NCBI GenBank assembly: GCA_900769995.1
Contig: CAAGIT010000161.1
Coordinates: forward strand, 1 to 41,224
Length of the DNA: 41,224 nt
Reading direction: 5' to 3'
Origin: an uncultured Oscillospiraceae bacterium
GTDB taxonomy: Bacteria > Bacillota > Clostridia > Oscillospirales > Oscillospiraceae
Both the position numbers and the translations under genes were made by a program. Below the pieces are notes generated by a model. That model saw nothing but the letters and a program-made list of their open reading frames with translations, did no database searches and was not told where the DNA came from. Numbering within the stretch: the stretch's first letter is position 1; each line of letters opens with the position of its first letter. Of this stretch, positions 31,531 through 39,353 are shown one piece after another.

Positions 31531-32454
31531 TCAGAAGAGGGTAATTGCAAGGTCGATGATACAGCCGGTGAGGACGCTCAGTCCGTACAGCACACCGATG
31601 ATCGCAAAATTTTCCTTGTGGTTTTTGTTCGCGCGCAGAAGGACGAGCAGACCGATGCCGGCGTTCGCCAGCAGAGCGGAAAACAGTCCGCCCAGACCGA
31701 ACACACCGCTCAAATACGACTCGGTGACGACGACCGAGACGGAGCAGTTCGGGATCAGCCCGAACAGGCCCAGGATCGCCGAGCCGATGACGGGCTGGTT
31801 GAGCACGGAGCCGGAGAGCCGCTCCACACCGATAAAGGCAAACAGAAGGTTCAACGCAAAATTGACCAAAATCAGCATAATTGCGATTTTGACCGTGTGC
31901 CGCAGTGCGGAGAGGAAAATATTGCCTTCCTCCTCGTCGCAGGAGCAGTGCTCACGCTCACAGAAGCTGTGGATGTCTTTGGGACTGCGGACGAAACGGC
32001 GAAGGATCAGGTCGGCAAGATAGCCCAAAACGATGCCGGCTGCTGCCTTTGAAAGGATGATCAAGAGAATGGTGCGGAATTGGAGATTGCCCTCACCGAG
32101 CGAGGAGAGCATGATGGGCAGCATCTCGTCGGAGGTGGCAAAAAAGACCGCAAGCATTGTGCCAACAGTGATCGAGCCGGTAGAGAACAGGGTAGCGGCA
32201 GCACCGGAAATGCCGCATTGCGGCACAACACCGAGCAGACCGCCGAGTGCAGGGCCTGCCTTGCGGGAGTAGCCGTGCAGGATGGTTTCGTTGAAACGGC
32301 GGCTGCGCTCGAGCGCCTCCATCAGCAGATATGCCAAAAACAGAATCGGAAGGCTCCACAGACCGTCTTTCAGTCCGTCGAGAGCAGCCTCGCCAACGGT
32401 GGCCCAAAAGCCCTCGTGCGAGCCGTGTGCGGCGTGGAGAAACAGTGATGTCAA
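31531..32454 (-). CDS. Putative manganese/arsenic-type permease (DUF2899-like)
   Basis: A 307-residue membrane protein with about ten helices in two halves. Each half carries the PxCxxS-type motif of the family: VVPQCGISGAAATLFSTG and LIPNCSVSVVVTESYLSG. A cytoplasmic Cys/Glu loop (CEREHCSCDEEEG) between halves could bind metal. Such proteins are annotated as putative manganese transporters or arsenic efflux proteins; the substrate is unproven. The start is TTG 32454, since AAAGGAG lies 9 bases before it; the longer frame would include the ribosome site itself. Confidence 0.83.
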   Translation of the reverse strand: MTSLFLHAAHGSHEGFWATVGEAALDGLKDGLWSLPILFLAYLLMEALERSRRFNETILHGYSRKAGPALGGLLGVVPQCGISGAAATLFSTGSITVGTMLAVFFATSDEMLPIMLSSLGEGNLQFRTILLIILSKAAAGIVLGYLADLILRRFVRSPKDIHSFCEREHCSCDEEEGNIFLSALRHTVKIAIMLILVNFALNLLFAFIGVERLSGSVLNQPVIGSAILGLFGLIPNCSVSVVVTESYLSGVFGLGGLFSALLANAGIGLLVLLRANKNHKENFAIIGVLYGLSVLTGCIIDLAITLF

Positions 32455-32489
32455 GTCCAGAAACTCCTTTGAAATCAAATGTGGCTCAA

Positions 32490-32518
32490 ATTATAGCAGA
32501 GAAGTCGCGTCATTGCAA
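32490..32518 (-). promoter_or_regulatory. Promoter of the permease gene
   Basis: Reverse-strand TTGCAA (32518-32513), a 17-bp spacer and TATAAT (32495-32490). The leader is too short for a Mn riboswitch. Confidence 0.82.
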
Positions 32519-32542
32519 ATGGTTTCTTTGCAAATCCCGATT

Positions 32543-33559
32543 TTATTCGGTCAGCAGAGGACGCAGAACCGCCTGACCCTCAAAACGGGTGTCGCGCGAG
32601 TTGGTGAGGAACACAAGCTCCGCGATGGATCCCGTCTTGCCATAAAGCTGACTGTAGCGGTCAACCTGTGTGGCGTCCACGTTCGGGATATACAAGCGGC
32701 CCTTGCAGGCGGCAACGGGGAAGTCTGCTTCGGTGGTCGAGAAGGAGACCATGGTGCCGCTGCCCGCCAAAGCGTCGGTCAAGGCTGCGGCAGAGGCTTG
32801 CAGAATTTCTTCGATCGATTGCTCGGAGTGATAGACGATATTCGTGCTGTCGGGGAAGCGGAAGTCAGAGAATACGACCTCGCGGATGCCCAGCTCGGAA
32901 AGCTCACGCCCGATTTGCGTCAGGCGGGTCATGACCGCTTCGCTTGCGGGGTCGAGCCAGTAGCAGCCGTTTTCATCCAGCCACAGAGCACCGCTGGACA
33001 GCGGCAAGCCGCACGGAATATTCTCCAGTGCAAAGGCGCTGTCGGGGAATGCGGGGACCACGGCGATGACATAGAATTTTTGACTGACCAAATACGAGAT
33101 CAGATCATCGATCGCGCCGGTATCCACATCGGCCAGCGGTGCATCGCTGAGCGACGAGGAATAGTAGAAATTGCCGTAAATGCTCTTCAGCTCCAGTATG
33201 ATCGCGCCCGGATTTTCAATTTTCTGCACCGCCTGAAGCACGGCAGCCGGATCGCGCAGCATGGAGGTTGTGACATAGTAGCCGCCGATGTCCGCAAGGA
33301 GCTGCGTGTCGGGCGCGATCTGGTCATAGATGATCTGCCCGTCATTCACGGACGGTCGGGCAGCAAGCTCTGCCTGCTCCGCGTTTTGCTTTTCACCGGC
33401 GGCAAAGTCCAACTGTGCGCCGGTGCGTTCATAGACCATGTACGGCTCAATGTAGATCAGCACGACGATGCTGACAACCAGTGCGATCGCCAAGAGGATC
33501 AGAGCAATGCGCAGAAGTTTTTTTAACAGCAGACGGTTACGGTAAGAGATGCGCAGCAA
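32543..33559 (-). CDS. Putative glycoside hydrolase-like protein (DUF4015 type)
   Basis: A 338-residue protein with a basic N-terminus and one membrane anchor (about residues 13-38), then an extracytoplasmic TIM-barrel-like domain. Traits of the DUF4015 family are IGGYYVTTSMLRDP, AIILELKSIYGNFYYSS, YVIAVVPAF, YWLDPASEAVMTRL and ELGIREVVFSDFRFPDS. It may act on wall polysaccharide. Members are often longer, and key acidic residues of the family look partly replaced, so activity is uncertain. The start is TTG 33559 with GGGAGG 7 bases upstream. It lies 24 bases after prmA and is co-transcribed with it. Confidence 0.75.
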   Translation of the reverse strand: MLRISYRNRLLLKKLLRIALILLAIALVVSIVVLIYIEPYMVYERTGAQLDFAAGEKQNAEQAELAARPSVNDGQIIYDQIAPDTQLLADIGGYYVTTSMLRDPAAVLQAVQKIENPGAIILELKSIYGNFYYSSSLSDAPLADVDTGAIDDLISYLVSQKFYVIAVVPAFPDSAFALENIPCGLPLSSGALWLDENGCYWLDPASEAVMTRLTQIGRELSELGIREVVFSDFRFPDSTNIVYHSEQSIEEILQASAAALTDALAGSGTMVSFSTTEADFPVAACKGRLYIPNVDATQVDRYSQLYGKTGSIAELVFLTNSRDTRFEGQAVLRPLLTE

Positions 33560-33583
33560 AGCGGATCCTCCCTTCAAAAAGAA

Positions 33584-34546
33584 TTATTTTGCCAGCAGAC
33601 AGCACCATTCTTCTGTCTGACGGCGGTCGATGACGCGCAGACCTGCCTGTTCGATCGCGTCACGCACCTCTGCTTCACGTTCGAGCAGAATGCCGGAGCA
33701 CAGGAATACGGCATTTGGGCGCAGAAACTGCGGAACGATCGGCATTAACCGCACAAGGACACCGGCAACGATGTTTGCACAGACGATGTCGTAGCCGCCT
33801 ACAGACAGCTCGCGCATTAGGGCTTCGTCCTCGATCACGTTGCCCGTACGGGCGGTAAAGCGGTTAGCATCAAAGCCGTTGCGCAAGGCGTTTTCTGCTG
33901 CAATATGCTCCGCTGCGGGATCAATATCCACACCGACAGCACTGCCCGCACCCAACCGCAGTGCACAGATCGACAAAATGCCGCTGCCGCTGCCGAGATC
34001 CGCCACACGCTCACCGCCCTTGACCAAGCCCTCTAGGGCGCACATACACATTCTTGTCGAATCGTGCTGCCCCGTGCCGAAGGTCAAGCCGAGATCCAGA
34101 ATGATCGGCAGACGGTCGGTTTGCTCATCAAACGTCATCCACTGCGGCACGACCAAAAACCGTTCACCCACGGGGAACGGTCGATAATTCTGCTTCCACG
34201 AGTTTTCCCAGTCCTCATCGGGCACGGACTCCAGCGCGATCGTCAGCGCACCAAAATCGCACGCGGGATAGCGGGCAGGTAAGTCCGCCAGCAATTCACG
34301 CAGTGCGTTTAGCTGTTCCTGCGCGGTTTCCTCGTCCAGATACAGCCGCACCTGAGAAAGTCCCTGCATCTTTTGCGTCAGGCTTTCATCCACATAGTCC
34401 CAGTAATCGCGGGAGCAGTCGAGAAATTCCTGAAATTCCGTATCATCATCCACCGCAAAGCTGTCAAAGCCGGCATCGGTCAGCTCTGCGCACAGCAGCT
34501 CCAGACCCGCGGATGCGGTTCGGATGGTCAGTTCTACCCATTGCAT
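33584..34546 (-). CDS. prmA: Ribosomal protein L11 methyltransferase
   Basis: Methylates Lys residues of ribosomal protein L11 with S-adenosylmethionine. A 320-residue protein of usual length: N-terminal substrate-recognition domain (WVELTIRTASAGLELLCAEL), then LGLTFGTGQHDSTRMC, the SAM loop VADLGSGSGILSI, GVDIDPAAEHIAAENA and YDIVCANIVAGVL. All hallmarks are present. ATG 34546 has GAGG 8-11 bases upstream; ATG 34561 has no good site. Confidence 0.95.
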   Translation of the reverse strand: MQWVELTIRTASAGLELLCAELTDAGFDSFAVDDDTEFQEFLDCSRDYWDYVDESLTQKMQGLSQVRLYLDEETAQEQLNALRELLADLPARYPACDFGALTIALESVPDEDWENSWKQNYRPFPVGERFLVVPQWMTFDEQTDRLPIILDLGLTFGTGQHDSTRMCMCALEGLVKGGERVADLGSGSGILSICALRLGAGSAVGVDIDPAAEHIAAENALRNGFDANRFTARTGNVIEDEALMRELSVGGYDIVCANIVAGVLVRLMPIVPQFLRPNAVFLCSGILLEREAEVRDAIEQAGLRVIDRRQTEEWCCLLAK

Positions 34547-34576
34547 AGGAGGTCGCCTCATTTCCGTGTTTTCTCT

Positions 34577-34605
34577 ATTCTACAGGATTCCGGCGAGAAT
34601 GACAA
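34577..34605 (-). promoter_or_regulatory. Promoter of prmA operon
   Basis: Reverse-strand TTGTCA (34605-34600), a 17-bp spacer and TAGAAT (34582-34577), 30 bases before prmA. Confidence 0.72.
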
Positions 34606-34646
34606 GCATTATTTATTTTGCTCTTTTATTTTTCTGTTTCATCGTG

Positions 34647-34652
34647 TATAAT
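34647..34652 (+). promoter_or_regulatory. Likely -10 box of the ymfF-ymfH-lgt operon
   Basis: Perfect TATAAT 27 bases before the ymfF start; the -35 region is only T-rich. Confidence 0.5.
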
Positions 34653-34678
34653 AAGGTGAATAGGAAGGATGGAAGCAC

Positions 34679-35944
34679 ATGACAACAAATATTACCCTTG
34701 CTCCGAATGTGACTTTGCGGGCAATTCAGACCGATAAATTCAAAACCGCCTGTTTCAGTGTCAATTTGATCCGTCCGCATACGCGTGAAAGTGCGGCGGC
34801 TGATGCCCTGTTGATGAGCGTTCTTCTGCGTGCGACGGAGAAGTATCCCGATATTCTGAGCATTTCCGAGCATATGGACACCCTGTACGGCGCAAGCTTC
34901 GGCACTTTGGTGCGCCGAAAGGGTGAAATCAAGCTCATCGGCTTTTACGCCGATTTTATCGAGGATGATTTTATCCCCGAGAATATGCAGCTTTTGCCCG
35001 CGATGGTTGATTTTTTGGAGGAAACCCTCTATCATCCGCTGACCGAGAACGGTGTATTTACCGCCCGTGCGGTGGAGGGTGAGAAGCAGAATCTCGTCAA
35101 CGCCATCGAATCGAATCTGAACGACAAGCGCACCTATGCCGTGACGCGGTTGCTGCAGACGATGTGTGCGGAGGAGGCATACGGTGTGCCGCGTTTGGGC
35201 ATGGTGGAGGATGTTGCGCGCATCACGCCGGAATCCCTTTGGGCGCACTATCGGGAGGTCTTGCGCACCTCGGGGATCGAGATCTACTATTCCGGACGCA
35301 AAACACCCGAACAGGCTGCGGCGGAATTTGCACGCGTTTTAGCGCCGCACGCACCGGGGTATGCCGTCCCCGCAGCAACACAGATCATCCGCGAAGCCGG
35401 GGAAGTGCGCGAGCTGCGCGAAAAGATGGATGTCACACAGGGCAAGCTGGTGCTTGGTCTGCGCACGGGCATCACCAAAACGGACGAGGATTTTCCCGCA
35501 CTCCAGCTTCTCAATGCGGTCTACGGCGCGGGTGTGACAAGCAAGCTGTTTGTCAACGTGCGCGAAAAGCGCTCTTTGTGCTATTATGCAAGCTCGTCGA
35601 TCGACAAATACAAGGGTGTGATGCTGGTTTCCTCGGGTATTTCCTCTGAAAACTATGAGGTAGCAAAGACGGCGATCCTGCAGGAGCTGGAGGATTGCAA
35701 AAACGGCCTGATTTCCGATGAAGAATTGGAATCCGCACGCCGTCAGGTCCTTTCGGCACTCCGTGCGGCGATGGATATGCCGACGCGGCTGGATGATTTT
35801 TATTGCGGCATGGCGGTTTCCGGCGGCGATGATCTGCCGGTTCTGATGCAGAAAATCACCAGGGTCACGCGTGAGGAGGTCAGCCGCGCGGCACGGAAGC
35901 TGACGCTCGACACCATTTATTTCTTGGAGGGGACAGAGCAGTGA
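34679..35944 (+). CDS. ymfF: M16-family protein, non-catalytic half (YmfF-like)
   Basis: A 421-residue M16 fold protein without the HxxEH zinc motif, so probably the inactive partner of the peptidase encoded next. N-terminal region TRESAAADALLMSVLLRATEKYPDI and YGASFG correspond to the place of the lost motif; KRSLCYYASSSIDKYKGVMLVSSGI is the usual substrate-binding Tyr region. In Bacillus subtilis the YmfF/YmfH pair is linked to 5-aminopentanol modification of elongation factor P. AGGAAGG precedes the ATG. Overlaps ymfH by 4 bases (GTGA). Confidence 0.88.
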   Translation: MTTNITLAPNVTLRAIQTDKFKTACFSVNLIRPHTRESAAADALLMSVLLRATEKYPDILSISEHMDTLYGASFGTLVRRKGEIKLIGFYADFIEDDFIPENMQLLPAMVDFLEETLYHPLTENGVFTARAVEGEKQNLVNAIESNLNDKRTYAVTRLLQTMCAEEAYGVPRLGMVEDVARITPESLWAHYREVLRTSGIEIYYSGRKTPEQAAAEFARVLAPHAPGYAVPAATQIIREAGEVRELREKMDVTQGKLVLGLRTGITKTDEDFPALQLLNAVYGAGVTSKLFVNVREKRSLCYYASSSIDKYKGVMLVSSGISSENYEVAKTAILQELEDCKNGLISDEELESARRQVLSALRAAMDMPTRLDDFYCGMAVSGGDDLPVLMQKITRVTREEVSRAARKLTLDTIYFLEGTEQ

Positions 35945-37221
35945 ACTATTTGGACTATCCCAAGCTGGGCGAGGCGTATTTTGAGCATTGCCTGCCGAAC
36001 GGACTGCGTATCCGCGTGATACCGAAGAAGGATTTTGCCCGCAAGCACGCCTTTCTCGCCGTGGATTTCGGCTCGATTGATACAAAGTTTACCCTTGACG
36101 GCAGGGAATACCGCGTTCCTGACGGCATCGCCCATTATTTGGAGCACAAAATGTTCGATCTGCCGCGGGACAACGCCATGAACCTTTTTGCGGAGGTCGG
36201 CGGCAGTCCTAACGCCTTTACCAGCTACTCGATGACCGCGTATTATGTGTCCTGCACGGAGAATTTTGAAGAAAATCTGCGGATTCTGCTGGAAATGGTC
36301 ATGACGCCGTATTTTACGCCCGAGAGCGTGGAAAAGGAGCGCGGCATCATCGCGCAGGAGATCCGAATGTACGAGGACAGTGCGGAGTCGCGTGTGTCAG
36401 AAGATCTGTTCGGCGCACTGTTTGCCGAGCATCCGGTGCGTGTGCCGATCGCGGGTACGGTGGAGAGTATCGGAGAGATCACCTCGGAGATGCTCTATGC
36501 CTGCCATGCGGCTTTTTACCGCCCATCCAATATGATGCTCTGTGTTGCCGGTGATGTCGATCCGAATCGCGTGGCAGAGCTGGCTGCACAGTGGTGTGCA
36601 GAGGCTACGCCGATCAATCCCGTGCGTGACTACGGCAGGCCTGAGACGATGCTCCCCGCGAAAACCCGCAGCGAATGTGAAATGGAGATTTCGATGCCGA
36701 CATTTTCCATCGGCTGTAAATGTGAGCCTCCGGCAGCGGGCATGGATGCCATGCGCCGGGAGATCATCGGTGATTTGGCGGCGGAGCTGCTGGTAGGCGA
36801 ATCCTCGCCGCTCTATCTGCGGCTGTATGAGGACGGCTTGATCGACAGCGCGTTTTCCGCGGGCTATGAGAGCGTCAAGGATGCCTGTGCGGTCACGGCA
36901 GGCGGCGACAGCCGCGACCCCGATGCGGTGCTGGCAGCGCTGCTGGAGGAAGCGGAGCGTGTCGGCCGTGAGGGCTTTGACGAGGCACGGTTTGAACGTT
37001 TGAAGCGTTCAGAGATCGGAAGGCGAATGCGTGGGCTTGACAGCTTCGAAGGAATCTGTTATCGTAATTGCGCCTACCATTTTGACGGCGTGGACTATTA
37101 CCGCTTCCCGGATGCCTATGCATCGGTCACGGCGGAGGATGTAAAACGGTTCATTGCCGAAACATTCCAACCGGAGCGGATGGCAATGTCCGTCGTTTAT
37201 CCGAAGAAACAGGAGGAATAA
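35941..37221 (+). CDS. ymfH: M16-family zinc metallopeptidase (YmfH-like)
   Basis: A 426-residue M16 peptidase with the inverted zinc motif HYLEH (His 65, Glu 68, His 69) in GIAHYLEHKMFD, then EVGGSPNAFTSYSMTAYY and the downstream Glu in ERGIIAQEIRMYED. The C-terminal half has the usual LYEDGLIDSAFSAGYES region. It likely forms a heterodimer with the preceding protein. Start is GTG 35941, overlapping the ymfF stop (GTGA), with TTGGAGGGG upstream: translational coupling. lgt begins 3 bases after its stop. Confidence 0.92.
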   Translation: MNYLDYPKLGEAYFEHCLPNGLRIRVIPKKDFARKHAFLAVDFGSIDTKFTLDGREYRVPDGIAHYLEHKMFDLPRDNAMNLFAEVGGSPNAFTSYSMTAYYVSCTENFEENLRILLEMVMTPYFTPESVEKERGIIAQEIRMYEDSAESRVSEDLFGALFAEHPVRVPIAGTVESIGEITSEMLYACHAAFYRPSNMMLCVAGDVDPNRVAELAAQWCAEATPINPVRDYGRPETMLPAKTRSECEMEISMPTFSIGCKCEPPAAGMDAMRREIIGDLAAELLVGESSPLYLRLYEDGLIDSAFSAGYESVKDACAVTAGGDSRDPDAVLAALLEEAERVGREGFDEARFERLKRSEIGRRMRGLDSFEGICYRNCAYHFDGVDYYRFPDAYASVTAEDVKRFIAETFQPERMAMSVVYPKKQEE

Positions 37222-37223
37222 CC

Positions 37224-38114
37224 ATGCTATTTGAATCCGGCACATCGCCGATCACCTTTCCGGAGCTGGGAATCGACATCAACCCGCCGGAGGGTGTGTC
37301 GATTTTTGGATTTGAGATCAAGTTTTATGCCATCATCATCGCCCTTGGCGTGGTTTTGGCAGTGCTGTATGCCACACGGCGCAGCAAGGAATTTGGATTG
37401 ACAAGCGACGACATTCTCAATATCGTCCTCATCGGTCTGCCGTGTGCCATCATCGGCGCCCGTGCATATTATGTGATTTTCGAATGGGATCGCTTCTTCG
37501 GCCCCGGCATCCCATGGTATCAATGCTTCAACATCCGCGACGGCGGTCTGGCCATCTACGGCGGCGTGATCGGCGCGGTCGGTGCGGTGACGATTTGGTG
37601 TCTGTTCAAACGCTCGGAGCTGAAAAAGCTGCCGTCCTTTATGGATGTGGCAGGCTTGGGCCTGCTGATCGGTCAGGCTTTGGGCCGCTGGGGCAATTTC
37701 TTCAACCGTGAGGCGCACGGCGGTGAGACGACCTCATTTTTGCGCATGGGTCTGATCGAGGGCGGCAGACAGATCTATGTACATCCGACATTTCTGTATG
37801 AGTCCGTGTGGAATCTGATCGGTCTGATCCTGCTTCACTTCCTGTCGAAGAAGCGTAAATTTGACGGCCAAATCTTTTTGGGCTATGTCGCGTGGTACGG
37901 GCTTGGCCGTGTGTTCATTGAGGGACTGCGTACGGACAGCCTCTATCTCGGAGCGTTCCGCGTGAGCCAACTGGTTGCAGGCGGTTCGTGTGTCATCGCG
38001 CTCGGCATTATGGCTTTCATTTTGTTCAAAAAGCGCCCTGACCCGAAGAATATGTTAGTCAATCGTGTCGCCAATGCAGCGACCGAAAACAATTCGGAAC
38101 AGAAGGAGGATTAA
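37224..38114 (+). CDS. lgt: Prolipoprotein diacylglyceryl transferase
   Basis: Transfers diacylglycerol from phosphatidylglycerol to the lipobox Cys of prolipoproteins. A 296-residue membrane protein with about seven helices; conserved boxes are FGFEIKFYAIIIALGVVLA, ARAYYVIFEW, IRDGGLAIYGGVIG, the Lgt signature GQALGRWGNFFNREAHGG, HPTFLYESVWNL and YGLGRVFIEGLRTDSL. Fully conserved. It would mature the lipoproteins encoded at 10274 and 18025. ATG 37224 has AGGAGGA upstream. Confidence 0.96.
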   Translation: MLFESGTSPITFPELGIDINPPEGVSIFGFEIKFYAIIIALGVVLAVLYATRRSKEFGLTSDDILNIVLIGLPCAIIGARAYYVIFEWDRFFGPGIPWYQCFNIRDGGLAIYGGVIGAVGAVTIWCLFKRSELKKLPSFMDVAGLGLLIGQALGRWGNFFNREAHGGETTSFLRMGLIEGGRQIYVHPTFLYESVWNLIGLILLHFLSKKRKFDGQIFLGYVAWYGLGRVFIEGLRTDSLYLGAFRVSQLVAGGSCVIALGIMAFILFKKRPDPKNMLVNRVANAATENNSEQKED

Positions 38115-38116
38115 CC

Positions 38117-38461
38117 ATGGAAGATTTGAAGGAAAAGGCAGTCAGTGCTGCCCAGTGCGCAGCGCGAACGGCAAAGTATTTTGCCCAGGTGTCCAAGAAA
38201 CGGCTCGCGATTGTGAGCGAACAGGAAAAGATTCGCCGCTGTTACACCAAGCTCGGCAAGGTCTATTATAAGGACTATGTGACCGACGAGGAGCCGGATG
38301 ATGCGGAATATGTGCCGCTGTGTGAGGCGATCTCCGAATCGTTCCGCCGCATCAATGAGCTGCGTGACGAGATCGAGGATCTGAAGGAGGACTACAACGC
38401 TCCCGCTTCTGCCAGCAAGCAGGAGGCTGAGATCATCGCACTGGAGACAGCCGAAGAATAA
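38117..38461 (+). CDS. Hypothetical small helical protein
   Basis: A 114-residue soluble protein, mostly helical and charged. KRLAIVSEQEKIRRCYTKLGKVYYKDYV (residues about 28-55, described in part) is followed by an acidic turn and a coiled-coil-like RINELRDEIEDLKEDY. No known domain is recognised. It starts 3 bases after lgt with AGGAGG inside the lgt end, so it is in the ymfF-ymfH-lgt operon. The terminator-flanked repeat element begins 7 bases after its stop. Confidence 0.82.
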   Translation: MEDLKEKAVSAAQCAARTAKYFAQVSKKRLAIVSEQEKIRRCYTKLGKVYYKDYVTDEEPDDAEYVPLCEAISESFRRINELRDEIEDLKEDYNAPASASKQEAEIIALETAEE

Positions 38462-38467
38462 ACGATC

Positions 38468-38494
38468 AGGATGCCGAAAAGCTTTCGGCATCCT
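38468..38494 (+). terminator. Proximal terminator copy of the lgt operon
   Basis: Hairpin with arms AGGATGCCGAAA and TTTCGGCATCCT, 7 bases after the stop of the 114-aa gene; followed by TT only. Confidence 0.88.
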
Positions 38495-38698
38495 TTGTCT
38501 GTCAAAGAACTTGTTTTTTGACAGACTGGCAGAGGTCAAAGGAGCCGTCAAGACAAGCAAGCCGCAGTCGTCGGCGTACAGAGGTACGGTAAGACGAGCG
38601 TTGTGTAGGGGCGGATATGATCCGCCTCAATGCGTCATGGCGGGCGGCTGATAGCCGCCCCTACGATTTTGACGGTTTCGGACTTTATCGACAGTCAG
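38495..38698 (+). repeat. Structured repeat element between two terminator copies (copy 2)
   Basis: This 204-nt stretch lies in the 374-base gap between the 114-aa gene and spoIIID and has no gene. Its 147-nt core (38552-38698) matches the reverse complement of 8605-8751. It holds the same outer arms GTAGGGGCGG (38605-38614) and CCGCCCCTAC (38655-38664) and the same terminal GGACTTTAT-GACAGTC. The left flank (38495-38551) is different from copy 1 but also contains a hairpin (GTCTGTCAAA / TTTGACAGAC). Confidence 0.9.
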
Positions 38699-38734
38699 AG
38701 GATGCCGAAAAAGCTTTCGGCATCCTGTTTTTTG
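38699..38734 (+). terminator. Distal terminator copy of the lgt operon
   Basis: Nearly the same hairpin as 38468-38494 (one extra A in the loop side), followed by GTTTTTTG. This copy has the better T-run. Confidence 0.92.
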
Positions 38735-38745
38735 CAAACTCGCGG

Positions 38746-38772
38746 ATATTTCCCCCTCGCGGTGCATAGTCT
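38746..38772 (+). promoter_or_regulatory. Possible sigma-E-type promoter of spoIIID
   Basis: ATATT (38746-38750), 14 bases, then CATAGTCT (38765-38772) resemble the mother-cell sigma-E pattern (ATA ... CATA--T). spoIIID is a sigma-E gene in Bacillus subtilis, and no sigma-A promoter is visible here. Confidence 0.5.
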
Positions 38773-38835
38773 GTTTTGGACGCACAGCGAAATTCCGCAA
38801 GCAGGCCGCGCCGTGCTTGTCGAGGGGGTTAGGTT

Positions 38836-39114
38836 ATGAGAGATACCATTGAGCAACGAGCCTGTGATTTGGCTGTGTACATCATTGAAAACCGCGCCAC
38901 CGTCCGCGCTGCCGCCAAGCAGTTTGGCATCAGTAAGTCAACCGTACATAAGGACTGCACCGAACGATTGCGCCGCATCAATCCGGCACTGGCAGAGGAG
39001 GTACGGCTGGTTTTAGAGGTCAACAAGCAGGAACGCCACATTCGCGGGGGTCTTGCGACAAAAGAAAAATATTCCCACAGCCGTGGGGCTGATGAAATAA
39101 CGACCATTCGCTGA
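38836..39114 (+). CDS. spoIIID: Sporulation transcriptional regulator SpoIIID
   Basis: A 92-residue DNA-binding regulator of mother-cell gene expression. IEQRACDLAVYIIENRATVRAAAKQFGISKSTVHKD contains the HTH (about residues 21-42, described in part), and RRINPALAEEVRLVLEVNKQERHIRGGLATKEKY is the classic SpoIIID tail. The identity shows the organism has a sporulation programme. GAGGGGG lies upstream of the ATG. Terminator at 39124. Confidence 0.96.
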   Translation: MRDTIEQRACDLAVYIIENRATVRAAAKQFGISKSTVHKDCTERLRRINPALAEEVRLVLEVNKQERHIRGGLATKEKYSHSRGADEITTIR

Positions 39115-39123
39115 ACGACTGTC

Positions 39124-39170
39124 AAAACCCGGTTCTGACGCGGCTTGCGCCGCTGTCGGAATCGGGTTTT
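39124..39170 (+). terminator. Terminator of spoIIID
   Basis: Long imperfect hairpin: outer arms AAAACCCG (39124-39131) and CGGGTTTT (39163-39170), inner GCGGC/GCCGC, loop TTGC. GACTGTCAA directly precedes it. Confidence 0.8.
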
Positions 39171-39276
39171 GCCGTCAGCCTGCACAAAAAATCTTGCAGG
39201 AAATTGTGCGAAACACAGATTTTCAAAAAATGCTCAAAATTTATTTGTTTATACTAAAATTTTTTGTATTTTGTGG

Positions 39277-39305
39277 TTGATTATTTCTAAAAATTGGCGT
39301 ATACT
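39277..39305 (+). promoter_or_regulatory. Promoter of serC-serA
   Basis: TTGATT (39277-39282), a 17-bp spacer and TATACT (39300-39305), 48 bases before serC. The upstream region (39215-39276) is AT-rich, as in UP elements. Confidence 0.82.
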
Positions 39306-39353
39306 GAAACCATAAACGGGCAGGATGCCCAAAAATTACAGGAGGCAGAACGA

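Noticed and set aside
39115..39190. A fourth case of the duplicated-terminator element at spoIIID
   Set aside because: GACTGTCAA precedes the hairpin as at 7071, but only one hairpin is present and the similarity stops after nine bases.
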